A DNA stretch of 9,036 bases from Nitrososphaeraceae archaeon (GTDB lineage Archaea > Thermoproteota > Nitrososphaeria > Nitrososphaerales > Nitrososphaeraceae). The stretch is from contig JAJNBK010000014.1 in assembly GCA_021155845.1 (NCBI GenBank), forward strand, positions 1 to 9,036, in the 5' to 3' direction. Below the pieces are notes generated by a model that had not been told where the DNA came from, made no database searches, and worked only from the letters and a program-made list of their open reading frames with translations. Both the position numbers and the translations under genes were made by a program. Below are positions 1 through 6,345 of the stretch, in pieces (within the stretch, counting starts at the first letter, position 1; each line of letters begins with the position of its first letter).

Positions 1-2
1 AT

Positions 3-1022
3 CAGATCTGGCTTGGAGAATTTGCTGAAAAAGGATTTTTAACTGATCTTACAGACCGTATACAAAACTGGGGGAGATCTTCTGACTGGTATGAGGAACA
101 CTGGGATGGTGGCGTGTATAATGATAAAATATATGGCATTTGGGCGATATCTGACATAAGGGGGATGTGGTATTGGAAGGACTTACTGGCGGAGGCGGAT
201 GTTGATCCTAATTCGTTAAAGACATGGGATGGATATATTGCATCAGCAAAGAAGCTCAATGATGCACTAAAAGATAAAGGGATACAGGGGATGCATCTTG
301 TTGGTGCCAGTCATTCTCCAGATATGTCGTTCTATCCTTATCTGTGGATGCTTGGAGGAGAAATAGTTGAGCGTCGAGATGGGCACCCGTCGAAAGGTGT
401 TTACTATTATCCGGTATACAATAGCACAGAAGGAGTCGACGCTCTAGAATTTATCAAAGAGCAGGTTAATGCAGGTATAAAACCACAGATAAAGCATTTC
501 TCTGGTAAGGAGTTTGCTGACAGGAAGTTTGCTGTGATGTTAGAAGGAACATGGCTGCTCGGTTTCTTTCCACGCGATCATTGGCCTGATTTAGAACAGA
601 AATTAGGCTTCATACCAATGTTTCCAATACCATATGAAGGTAATCAGACTGCGAGTTTGATGGGAGGATGGCAAATGAGCATCCCCACAACATCGAGAAA
701 TAAGGACTTGGCATGGGAATTAATCACGATAATGCTAGAACCTAAAATTTTTGCTCCTTTGAATCAAGAATATGGTTACCTTCCTACCCAGGTACCTATC
801 GGAGAAGGTCCCTATTCAGAACAAATGCGCAAATCGATCCCATACTATGAGGAATTGATCTCCATGATCTCAATTGGCCGCACGAGGCCTAGCATACCCG
901 AATATCCAGATATAGCTAATCATATCAAACAGGCAATAGATGAAGTGTACTATGGGTTGAAAGAACCTAAACAAGCATTGGATGATGCTGTTCAAAAGTC
1001 TGCAAAGGCTTTGGGGTGGTAG
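3..1022 (+). CDS. ABC transporter extracellular solute-binding protein, family 1 (5'-truncated)
   Basis: This is a periplasmic-type binding protein that would capture a solute, probably a sugar or oligosaccharide, outside the membrane and hand it to an ABC permease. The frame is open from base 3, so the start, signal peptide and any lipid-anchor cysteine lie outside the window; 339 residues are visible. Family 1 features include the hinge stretch YNDKIYGIWAISDIRGMWYW, then WKDLLAEADVDPNSLKTWDG (the usual 'tree/component ... P.TWDE' region), YPYLWMLGGEIV, a KFAVMLEGTWLLG-type motif and the late MGGWQMSIPTTSRNKDLAWE block. These match the MalE/UgpB-like fold. A GTG at 114 is only an internal valine codon, because the frame and family similarity extend upstream of it. 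No permease or ATPase gene follows; the next gene is a Cache sensor 296 nt away. GC looks higher than in most later genes. The family call is firm; the ligand is unknown. Confidence 0.9.
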   Translation, partial: QIWLGEFAEKGFLTDLTDRIQNWGRSSDWYEEHWDGGVYNDKIYGIWAISDIRGMWYWKDLLAEADVDPNSLKTWDGYIASAKKLNDALKDKGIQGMHLVGASHSPDMSFYPYLWMLGGEIVERRDGHPSKGVYYYPVYNSTEGVDALEFIKEQVNAGIKPQIKHFSGKEFADRKFAVMLEGTWLLGFFPRDHWPDLEQKLGFIPMFPIPYEGNQTASLMGGWQMSIPTTSRNKDLAWELITIMLEPKIFAPLNQEYGYLPTQVPIGEGPYSEQMRKSIPYYEELISMISIGRTRPSIPEYPDIANHIKQAIDEVYYGLKEPKQALDDAVQKSAKALGW

Positions 1023-1318
1023 GTAAGGTCTCCCCGTCGATGATGCAAAAAATTGTCAAGGACATCTAGAATTGCATATTCCCATTTACCATCAAGTCTC
1101 TTGCCATACTGCTTGGACTTCTTTACTTTTCATAGATATACATATCATTGTATATATTCTCCTTTGACATAAACCTAAGAGGATGCTGTTTCTTATCAAA
1201 GCATTATCATAGCAACATGATTATCATAATATACATAAAATGATTAAAAAATTGATAAAGTAGCCATGAGATATCAGAATGGAAGAATTAAAAAAAGAGG
1301 GCAATCATAAATACTTAG
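1023..1318. other. Intergenic region between binding protein and sensor
   Basis: This 296-nt stretch holds no intact gene. It becomes AT-rich towards the right, with TATA-like runs near 1146-1154 and 1229-1242 and a purine run at 1290-1300. The left 110 nt are less AT-rich and read as an open, coding-like minus-strand frame without a start codon (see findings). No clear oligo-T terminator follows the binding-protein gene. Confidence 0.5.
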
Positions 1319-2455
1319 TTGAAATTAGAGAACCTATTCGTTGGAAGGGTACATATAGGTATTGTTTCTATAATTTTCATCATTGCCCTTTCTTACGGCT
1401 TACTATTTTATCTACATAGCATTACTGAACAGGAGGTGAAGAAGAGTCTTTTTGATCAACAAGTTCAGCGCCAGATGGAAGCTACAAAGAGCATTTCCGA
1501 GCATATAAGCTCAGATCTCAGTTTGGTTATGAATATGCTTGATGGTTTGGCAAATTCTATATATTTACAGAAAGGCGATCTCTCCGGGGACGGGGCTAAG
1601 AAAATAATAGAAGAAAAATATAACCAATTTAATAATATTGTGAATCGACTGTTTATTCTAAATAAAGATGATGTCGTGACTATCATTTTAGCTCCAAAGC
1701 GCTCAGAGATTTCTGTAGGTGCTGATTTCTCCTTTAGAGATTGGGTGAAGGAGACAAGGAGCAGTCAAAGGCCAGTGTTCTCTGATGGTTTTGAGAGAAT
1801 GGGAATATACAGAATTTTCATAACATATCCTATAATGAACAGAACCAGCGGTGAATACATTGGATTGTTAGGTACATCAATACCTACTGTACAGTTTTTT
1901 GCTCATTACGGAAATGTTGGCAACATCAATTCACAATTCTTGGTAGCATATAACAAAAACGCTACTCTGCTCGCTAATGGTGCAAACCAAGACTTGGTAG
2001 GAGAATATTTTTTTGGCGGCGAGGCTCAGAAATTAATCAACTACAATGAGATTTTAAATAATTCAACACGCCAGCTATTAGTGGGTAAAGCTGATTACGC
2101 AGTCTACGACTATGGAGAAGGTGAAAGGTTGACTACCGGAAATCCAATTTTTGTTAATGATGATTCTCGATATTTTATTCAGGTCGTAACATCTACTGAA
2201 GAGATTTATGCTCATGTTGGGGATGTCCTTTTTATACAAAGGATAAGAGTGTTTTCATTTCTAGCCGGTACTACCACTGCTGCGATAGCAGTTTTAATAT
2301 TGTTACTTACTAAGTGGAATGTGATTTTACGTAAAGAAGTAAAAAGAAGAACAAGAGAATTGGAAGAATCATATGATGAAATGAAAGTATATTTGGACAC
2401 CGTATTAGCTGAACTTAAACGAGATGCAACTATAAAAGGAAAGTACAAGAAATAA
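1319..2455 (+). CDS. Membrane sensor with double-Cache-like domain, no output domain
   Basis: The 378-residue protein is built like the input half of a histidine kinase or chemoreceptor. It has a membrane helix at about 11-33, a large extracellular region at about 34-305, a second helix at about 311-331, and a charged coil at 332-378 (RKEVKRRTRELEESYDEMK) ending in a lysine-rich tail. The extracellular part resembles dCache_1/PDC small-molecule sensors: a long first helix, FSFRDWVKE (137-145) with Arg140 and Trp142, PVFSDGF, a YPI...GEYIGLLGTSI strand pair near 170-188, and a second lobe with NPIFVNDDSRYFIQVVTS. A kinase would normally continue from the coil into a HisKA domain, but a stop follows and no kinase motif is readable downstream. 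The start is TTG, directly after an in-frame TAG at 1316-1318, so no longer N-terminus is possible. The ligand is unknown, and any partner carrying the output is inferred. Confidence 0.8.
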   Translation: MKLENLFVGRVHIGIVSIIFIIALSYGLLFYLHSITEQEVKKSLFDQQVQRQMEATKSISEHISSDLSLVMNMLDGLANSIYLQKGDLSGDGAKKIIEEKYNQFNNIVNRLFILNKDDVVTIILAPKRSEISVGADFSFRDWVKETRSSQRPVFSDGFERMGIYRIFITYPIMNRTSGEYIGLLGTSIPTVQFFAHYGNVGNINSQFLVAYNKNATLLANGANQDLVGEYFFGGEAQKLINYNEILNNSTRQLLVGKADYAVYDYGEGERLTTGNPIFVNDDSRYFIQVVTSTEEIYAHVGDVLFIQRIRVFSFLAGTTTAAIAVLILLLTKWNVILRKEVKRRTRELEESYDEMKVYLDTVLAELKRDATIKGKYKK

Positions 2456-2618
2456 AAAAATAAGCTGTCTGTCCAGATGCACTATTCTGGAATGATTGAT
2501 GCATCTAGTTCTTCGTTACTTCAATTCCATTTTGTATAATTTTTCTGTAGGACTATGAAAAAACAATATTAAAGATCCTATGTCTCCTGGTTATATACAA
2601 AAGGTCTAAACACAAATT

Positions 2619-2671
2619 AAGGAGATGAGCATGTTCGCTTGTTGAGTATTGTCTTGTTTATTAATCTCCTT
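2619..2671. repeat. 8-bp inverted repeat AAGGAGAT / ATCTCCTT
   Basis: AAGGAGAT at 2619-2626 is exactly complementary to ATCTCCTT at 2664-2671, leaving a 37-nt spacer. It lies about 65-118 nt upstream of the glycosylase start. It could form a long-loop hairpin or simply reflect the pyrimidine-rich tract that overlaps the right arm. Confidence 0.35.
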
Positions 2672-2692
2672 CTCCTTCTCCTTCTTCTTCTG
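2664..2692 (+). repeat. Pyrimidine tract of CTCCTT / CTT units
   Basis: After ATCTCCTT the + strand runs TCTCCTTCTCCTTCTTCTTC, an almost pure pyrimidine stretch of (TCTCCT)n then (CTT)n units. It sits 45-73 nt upstream of the AlkA-like gene. Such homopurine/homopyrimidine tracts are prone to slippage; a regulatory role is not shown. Confidence 0.5.
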
Positions 2693-2707
2693 AGCAATCT
2701 TAAAGTA

Positions 2708-2716
2708 TCTTTATTG
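2708..2716 (+). promoter_or_regulatory. Putative TATA box of the DNA glycosylase gene
   Basis: The AT run ATCTTTATT lies 21-29 nt upstream of the ATG at 2737, the distance expected between an archaeal TATA box and the start of a leaderless mRNA. No Shine-Dalgarno sequence is seen before the ATG. Confidence 0.35.
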
Positions 2717-2736
2717 CACATTCACCTACAGTTGAT

Positions 2737-3351
2737 ATGAGCGTAGATCCTGTTCATTATCTATGCCAAACCGATTTTCGATTAGGGGAAGTAATTAGGT
2801 CTGTTGGAAAGTATTCAATTAAAACCACAAATGATCCGTTCCTATCACTAATCAGGTCTATAATCTCCCAACAGCTTGCAGAAAGAGTTGCTAATGTTAT
2901 ATATGGACGATTTCTAGAGTATTACAATAATGTTTCACCTATACCTGAGCAAATCCTATTGACTCCAGATAATATACTAAAAATCAAAGTCGGACTGTCT
3001 AGTAAAAAGATAGAATACATAAAAGATCTTTCCGCAAGGGTGATAGATAGAAGATTAAACTTAGCGTTGACATCAGAAATGAGTGATGATGAAATTGTTA
3101 ATCAATTGATACAAGTAAAAGGAATTGGTAAATGGACGGCAGAAATGTTTTTGATATTTTGTCTAGGAAGACCAGATATCTTTCCAGTAGGTGATTTAGG
3201 TATTAGAAAGGCTATCCAGAAGCTATATACCTTGCCAGAACTTCCTACGCCTTCTACAATGTTGGCCATAGCTCAACCATGGAAACCTTACAGAAGCATA
3301 GCCACATGGTATCTGTGGAAATCACTCTCTAAATTCAATTCAATTGGATAA
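2737..3351 (+). CDS. DNA-3-methyladenine glycosylase, AlkA-type HhH-GPD family
   Basis: The 204-residue protein would excise alkylated bases such as 3-methyladenine from DNA, starting base-excision repair. The HhH-GPD fold is clear: the helix SIISQQLAERVAN (41-53), the helix-hairpin-helix VKGIGKWTAEMFLI (127-140) that grips DNA backbone, and FPVGDLGIRKAI (149-160). Asp153 there occupies the position of the catalytic aspartate of AlkA. The conserved C-terminal block WKPYRSIATWYLW (182-194) is typical of the AlkA/MAG branch rather than of endonuclease III or MutY, and no Fe-S cysteine cluster is present. The length matches compact archaeal and bacterial AlkA/Mag1-like enzymes that lack the extra N-terminal domain of E. 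coli AlkA. The ATG is the first usable start after an AT box, consistent with a leaderless message. The gene converges on the amidase 66 nt away. The family is certain; the exact substrate range is not. Confidence 0.93.
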   Translation: MSVDPVHYLCQTDFRLGEVIRSVGKYSIKTTNDPFLSLIRSIISQQLAERVANVIYGRFLEYYNNVSPIPEQILLTPDNILKIKVGLSSKKIEYIKDLSARVIDRRLNLALTSEMSDDEIVNQLIQVKGIGKWTAEMFLIFCLGRPDIFPVGDLGIRKAIQKLYTLPELPTPSTMLAIAQPWKPYRSIATWYLWKSLSKFNSIG

Positions 3352-3417
3352 ATAATAGAAGAAAATCTTAATTACATTGGATATATGTCTATTAACCATA
3401 ACCAGGTGCTTCCGTAT

Positions 3418-4842
3418 TCAGTGCAAAGGGGGAACAAATTTTTCGAGGCTATCATTGATGCATTCATATTTGTATGCTAATGAAAGAATCATTTCCTCCT
3501 TAAAGGGAGAACCTACAATCTGTACTCCTACAGGCATTCCATCTTTAGATAATCCTACAGGAATACTAACTGACGGTAGACCTGTGCTATTAAATAAGAT
3601 AGTGTTTCTCAATAAAGCTTCACGTATTTTTATAACTTTGCCACCAATATTGCTAACTTCTAGATCATCAAATCTAGGTGCGGTGATAATAGTTGTTGGC
3701 ACAACAATGACATCAACTTTTTTTAGTAATTTTAGAAGTTCATATCTTAATTCATTTCTTAATTTATGAGCGCGAATATATTCAATAGCGGGTATTTTAG
3801 TACCTTCAATTAGCATATTTCTTACATCTTCAGCGTAATCATTGGCCTTTGTTTTAAGCCATTTTAGGTGTATTTCTGCTGCTTCTGCAAATCTTATGCT
3901 TGTCCATGTTTCAGAAATATTTTCTGTCTTTTCCATATTTATCTCAAAAATATACTCGGATAATCCCATATTTTCAATGAAAGTATGAATAATATGCTCT
4001 ACTTCTACTTGTAGATAATCGAAAAAGTATCTATTTGGTAATCCAATAGACAGTTTCTTGTCTGTAGTTTCTGAGAGAATTTTTCTATAGTCAGGAACAT
4101 TTTCATTCTCTGTAAATGGGTCGAATCGATCCTGGCCTGCAATAGTTTGTAATACAACAGCTGCATCCCAAGCACTTCTAGTTATGCATCCAACATGATC
4201 TAGCGAAGGTGCTAAATCCATGACTCCGTATCTGCTGATCCTTCCATATGTAGGTTTTAAACCTACAACGCCACATAGTGAAGATGGAACTCTAATAGAA
4301 CCACCTGTATCTGTTCCTAAAGACACAGGTACCATACCCGTTGCAACTGCCACAGCAGATCCGCCGCTAGAGCCACCGGATATCTTGTCAATATTCCATG
4401 GATTTTTGGAAGCACCGTAATGAGGATTCATACCTGTTATGCCAGAAGCAAATTCATTTAAGTTATTTGTACCGATTAGAATGGCTCCTGCTTTCTTCAT
4501 TCTTGCAACTATAGTTGCATCTATTTTTGAAATATTATTAGACATAATTTTTGAACCTGCTGTACATCTGACTCCTTCTGCAGAAATAATATCTTTAATT
4601 GAAAATGGAATACCTTGTAATGGTCCACGATCTATTCCATGCCTGATTTCGTTTTCAGAGGTTTCAGCATCCTTATATGCTCGCTCAGTTATTATACTAA
4701 GGAAAGAATTCAAAGTTGGATTAAATTTATGAATTCTTTTTAAGCAAATTTCAACTAAATCGATTGAGGATAAATCTCCATTCTTTATTCTCTCTGATAA
4801 TTGCTTTATACTGGATAAAGAAGTGGTCGACTCTTTTACCAT
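3418..4842 (-). CDS. Amidase-signature hydrolase (GatA-like amidase)
   Basis: The 474-residue enzyme belongs to the amidase signature family, which hydrolyses amides to acid and ammonia. The Ser-cisSer-Lys triad is intact: Lys83 in PFSIKDII, Ser158 in ISGGSSGGSA and Ser182 in GTDTGGSIRVPSSLCG. Their spacing (75 and 24 residues) is the same as in GatA. LKPTYGRISRYGV (195-207) and the C-terminal FNSTGLPSVSIPVGLS...PVGVQIVG complete the fold. Length fits GatA (about 480), and automatic annotation would often call it GatA. However, no gatB or gatC lies nearby, and the middle region is not obviously GatA-specific. A stand-alone amidase releasing ammonia from small amides is therefore as likely as the tRNA amidotransferase subunit. 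It is convergent with the glycosylase and divergent from the DUF4760-like gene. The ATG at 4842 follows an AT box at leaderless distance. Confidence 0.9.
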   Translation of the reverse strand: MVKESTTSLSSIKQLSERIKNGDLSSIDLVEICLKRIHKFNPTLNSFLSIITERAYKDAETSENEIRHGIDRGPLQGIPFSIKDIISAEGVRCTAGSKIMSNNISKIDATIVARMKKAGAILIGTNNLNEFASGITGMNPHYGASKNPWNIDKISGGSSGGSAVAVATGMVPVSLGTDTGGSIRVPSSLCGVVGLKPTYGRISRYGVMDLAPSLDHVGCITRSAWDAAVVLQTIAGQDRFDPFTENENVPDYRKILSETTDKKLSIGLPNRYFFDYLQVEVEHIIHTFIENMGLSEYIFEINMEKTENISETWTSIRFAEAAEIHLKWLKTKANDYAEDVRNMLIEGTKIPAIEYIRAHKLRNELRYELLKLLKKVDVIVVPTTIITAPRFDDLEVSNIGGKVIKIREALLRNTILFNSTGLPSVSIPVGLSKDGMPVGVQIVGSPFKEEMILSLAYKYECINDSLEKFVPPLH

Positions 4843-4865
4843 TATTCAATATCATCAGCAACTTT

Positions 4866-4878
4866 TAAAATATATATT
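4866..4878 (-). promoter_or_regulatory. Putative TATA box of the amidase gene
   Basis: On the minus strand this reads AAATATATATTTT, with its proximal end about 24 nt and its distal end about 36 nt upstream of the amidase ATG. This is a good archaeal TATA-box position for a leaderless or near-leaderless transcript. There is no ribosome binding site next to the ATG. Confidence 0.5.
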
Positions 4879-5031
4879 TCTGGATTTTTTGAAGGCTGAC
4901 TATGAATTAGCGCCAAATAATAGTCAAGAATACATCAATGCATGATCTCGTATCAGAAGTATGTCAGATAATTATACACTATACGTGTCAAATGCAGAGC
5001 AAATACTATAGACATAAATAACAACGCATTC

Positions 5032-5442
5032 TTGCCAATTACATATACGAAGTTGAACAAAAAAGATGAAGTAAATACATTGTTGAAGCTATACGATATC
5101 TATGATCGTCATAGAGAATCAATCCTTTGGTTTCTTCATAAAATTGATGTACAAAGCTACGAAGAATATGAACAAAAGTATCAAGGAACAACAGAAGGAT
5201 TATTTCACTTTACTGCAGTTTGTGGCTTTTTTGAGCTATCTGGTGTACTAGTTAATTCGCGATTGATAGATCAAAATATCTATTTTGATGTTTTTAATCC
5301 TACTCCTTATTGGCAAAAAGCTAAATTGATTGTAGAAGGAATGCGAAGAGAAAGGCCACACATATATGAAAACTTTGAACTACTAAATAAGAAAAGGTTA
5401 ATGTGGAGAAAAAGAAGGAGAAATAAAATAAAAATTTCATAA
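5032..5442 (+). CDS. Conserved hypothetical protein, DUF4760-like
   Basis: The 136-residue soluble, helical protein has no signal peptide or clear membrane segment. The core, HFTAVCGFFELSGVLVNSRL (59-78) followed by YFDVFNPTPYWQKAKLIVEG and a late ENFELLNKKR, resembles what I recall of the DUF4760 family, in which an 'FFE..GvLv..gliD' helix and a 'yW...k.iv...R' segment are typical. No function is established for that family. The C-terminus is very basic (WRKRRRNKIKIS), which may bind nucleic acid, though this is only a guess. No in-frame ATG exists between the upstream stop at 4969-4971 and the conserved region, so TTG at 5032 is the likely start. The AT run near 5005-5019 could be its TATA element. 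It is divergent from the amidase, with a 189-nt shared upstream region. Confidence 0.7.
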   Translation: MPITYTKLNKKDEVNTLLKLYDIYDRHRESILWFLHKIDVQSYEEYEQKYQGTTEGLFHFTAVCGFFELSGVLVNSRLIDQNIYFDVFNPTPYWQKAKLIVEGMRRERPHIYENFELLNKKRLMWRKRRRNKIKIS

Positions 5443-5523
5443 TAAGATCCTCGTAGTAAAGTCATCTCCATTCTTTTGAAGAGTTCATAAATGTACAACC
5501 AAGTTTTTATCATAAAGATGCAT

Positions 5524-5545
5524 TATATATATACCTATATATATA
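5524..5545. repeat. Alternating AT palindrome with CC centre
   Basis: Ten bases of alternating TA (5524-5533) face ten complementary bases (5536-5545) across a CC spacer, giving a perfect short hairpin or cruciform. It lies 80-100 nt after the DUF4760-like stop. Simple-sequence DNA of this kind is expected by chance more often than mixed palindromes. Confidence 0.5.
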
Positions 5546-5639
5546 TGAGTCTTGAATCTAATTTAAATAATATCTATAGGTGTATGCTCTTTTTATGATC
5601 AGCAGAATCTATAGTAATAATAAGACAGAATACCTTTTA

Positions 5640-5697
5640 ATACATCAATGGAAAAATTTCTTCAGTTGAATATTATCAAAAAAATAGATTGATGTAT
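5640..5697. repeat. 10-bp inverted repeat ATACATCAAT / ATTGATGTAT
   Basis: ATACATCAAT at 5640-5649 is perfectly complementary to ATTGATGTAT at 5688-5697, with a 38-nt spacer. The left arm lies in a 12-mer, AATACATCAATG (5639-5650), that also occurs at 4929-4940 upstream of the DUF4760-like gene. Confidence 0.45.
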
Positions 5698-5765
5698 GAT
5701 TGGTACATTTTATTTTTTTGGATTTTATAGAATTAGATGAGAGATGACTATCGCACTATTTGATT

Positions 5766-5779
5766 CATATATATATAAT
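5766..5779 (+). promoter_or_regulatory. Putative TATA box of the YjbQ-family gene
   Basis: The run CATATATATATAAT lies about 28-41 nt upstream of the ATG at 5807. It is the only strong AT box near the gene and fits transcription starting a few bases to about 15 nt before the ATG. Confidence 0.45.
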
Positions 5780-5806
5780 TCAAAAGCTTGGAAGATGAGC
5801 TAGTAT

Positions 5807-6226
5807 ATGACAGTTATAACTAAAACAACTCAGATTAAAACAAGAGGTGAAAATGACATGATAGACATTACAGGACAAACATCGAAAGCAGTTGAAGAAA
5901 GTAAACTGGAAGATGGAACTATTACAGTGTTTGTTTCAGGCTCAACTGCAGCAGTAACTACTATAGAATATGAGCCTGGACTCAAACAAGATTTTCCAAG
6001 AATGCTGTCTAGAATTATACCAAAAGATATTGAATATGAACATGATAATACTTGGCACGATGGAAATGGACATTCTCATGTTCGAGCATCCTTAATAGGA
6101 CCAGGCTTAACTGTTCCATTTAAACAAGGTAATTTAATGCTAGGCGCTTGGCAACAAATAGTCTTGTTAGAAACAGACACAAGGCCTAGAGAACGCAAGA
6201 TTATATTGCAGATAATAGGTGAATAG
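5807..6226 (+). CDS. YjbQ/UPF0047 family protein (secondary thiamine-phosphate synthase-like)
   Basis: The 139-residue protein is a full-length member of the YjbQ/UPF0047 family, a small beta-rich cytosolic protein. Some members show weak thiamine-phosphate synthase activity, but their true role is unsettled. Diagnostic blocks are FVSGSTAAVTTIEYEPG (42-58), the metal-site-like EHDNTWHDGNGHSHVRASL (78-96), GPGLTVPFKQGNLMLGAWQQ (98-117) and the C-terminal TRPRERKIILQIIGE. His79, Asp80, His84, Asp85, His89 and His91 are all present. Two starts compete. ATG 5858 has a fine Shine-Dalgarno-like GAGGTGA 7 nt upstream. The ATG at 5807 adds the conserved first strand (TTQIKTRGEND), which the family normally has, so I chose 5807. 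It converges on the small winged-helix gene. Confidence 0.92.
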   Translation: MTVITKTTQIKTRGENDMIDITGQTSKAVEESKLEDGTITVFVSGSTAAVTTIEYEPGLKQDFPRMLSRIIPKDIEYEHDNTWHDGNGHSHVRASLIGPGLTVPFKQGNLMLGAWQQIVLLETDTRPRERKIILQIIGE

Positions 6227-6296
6227 ATTTAGAAAATGAATATACTCTATGAGCCTAAATCATTCTTTAAATAAAAGCAACCAAATATAGTAATAC

Positions 6297-6303
6297 TTTT
6301 TTT
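6297..6303 (+). terminator. Oligo-T terminator after YjbQ-family gene
   Basis: A run of seven T lies about 70 nt downstream of the YjbQ-family stop, with no stable stem before it. Archaeal RNA polymerase can terminate at such T runs. It sits between two convergent genes. Confidence 0.45.
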
Positions 6304-6345
6304 CGTATCTGATGTTCTCTATATACCTAGAAAGCTCTGCACATA

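Larger units (their letters stand above)
5443..5806. other. AT-rich intergenic region with palindromes
   Basis: This 364-nt stretch between the DUF4760-like gene and the YjbQ gene has no credible open frame. It contains a short T5 run near 5502-5506 that could terminate the upstream gene, an AT palindrome at 5524-5545, an inverted pair of 10-mers (5640-5697), a T-rich run near 5708-5717 and the AT box of the next gene. Confidence 0.6.

Noticed and set aside
2..259. Minus-strand open frame of 85 codons
   Set aside because: It lies wholly inside the solute-binding protein gene, whose frame shows clear family motifs; the antisense translation is serine-rich and matches nothing recognisable.
2456..2736. 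Histidine-kinase remnant after the Cache sensor
   Set aside because: By eye, no translation here shows a HisKA H-box (HELRTP) or ATP-binding N/G boxes, so there is no evidence for a simple frameshifted kinase.
3377..3769. Plus-strand open frame of 130 codons
   Set aside because: It is antisense to the end of the amidase, which has a complete catalytic triad and conserved C-terminus.
4439..4732. Plus-strand open frame of 97 codons
   Set aside because: It is antisense to the N-terminal half of the amidase, including its catalytic lysine; a shadow frame.
4938..5021. 27-codon reading frame ATG...TAA just before the DUF4760-like gene
   Set aside because: It is short, has no recognisable motif, and open frames of this length are common in such DNA. 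It ends 10 nt before the next start, so a leader peptide cannot be excluded, but nothing supports it.
5844..5850. GAGGTGA as the ribosome binding site of the YjbQ-family gene
   Set aside because: Using it would remove the conserved first beta strand of the family; the bases are explained by the codons for Arg-Gly-Glu.
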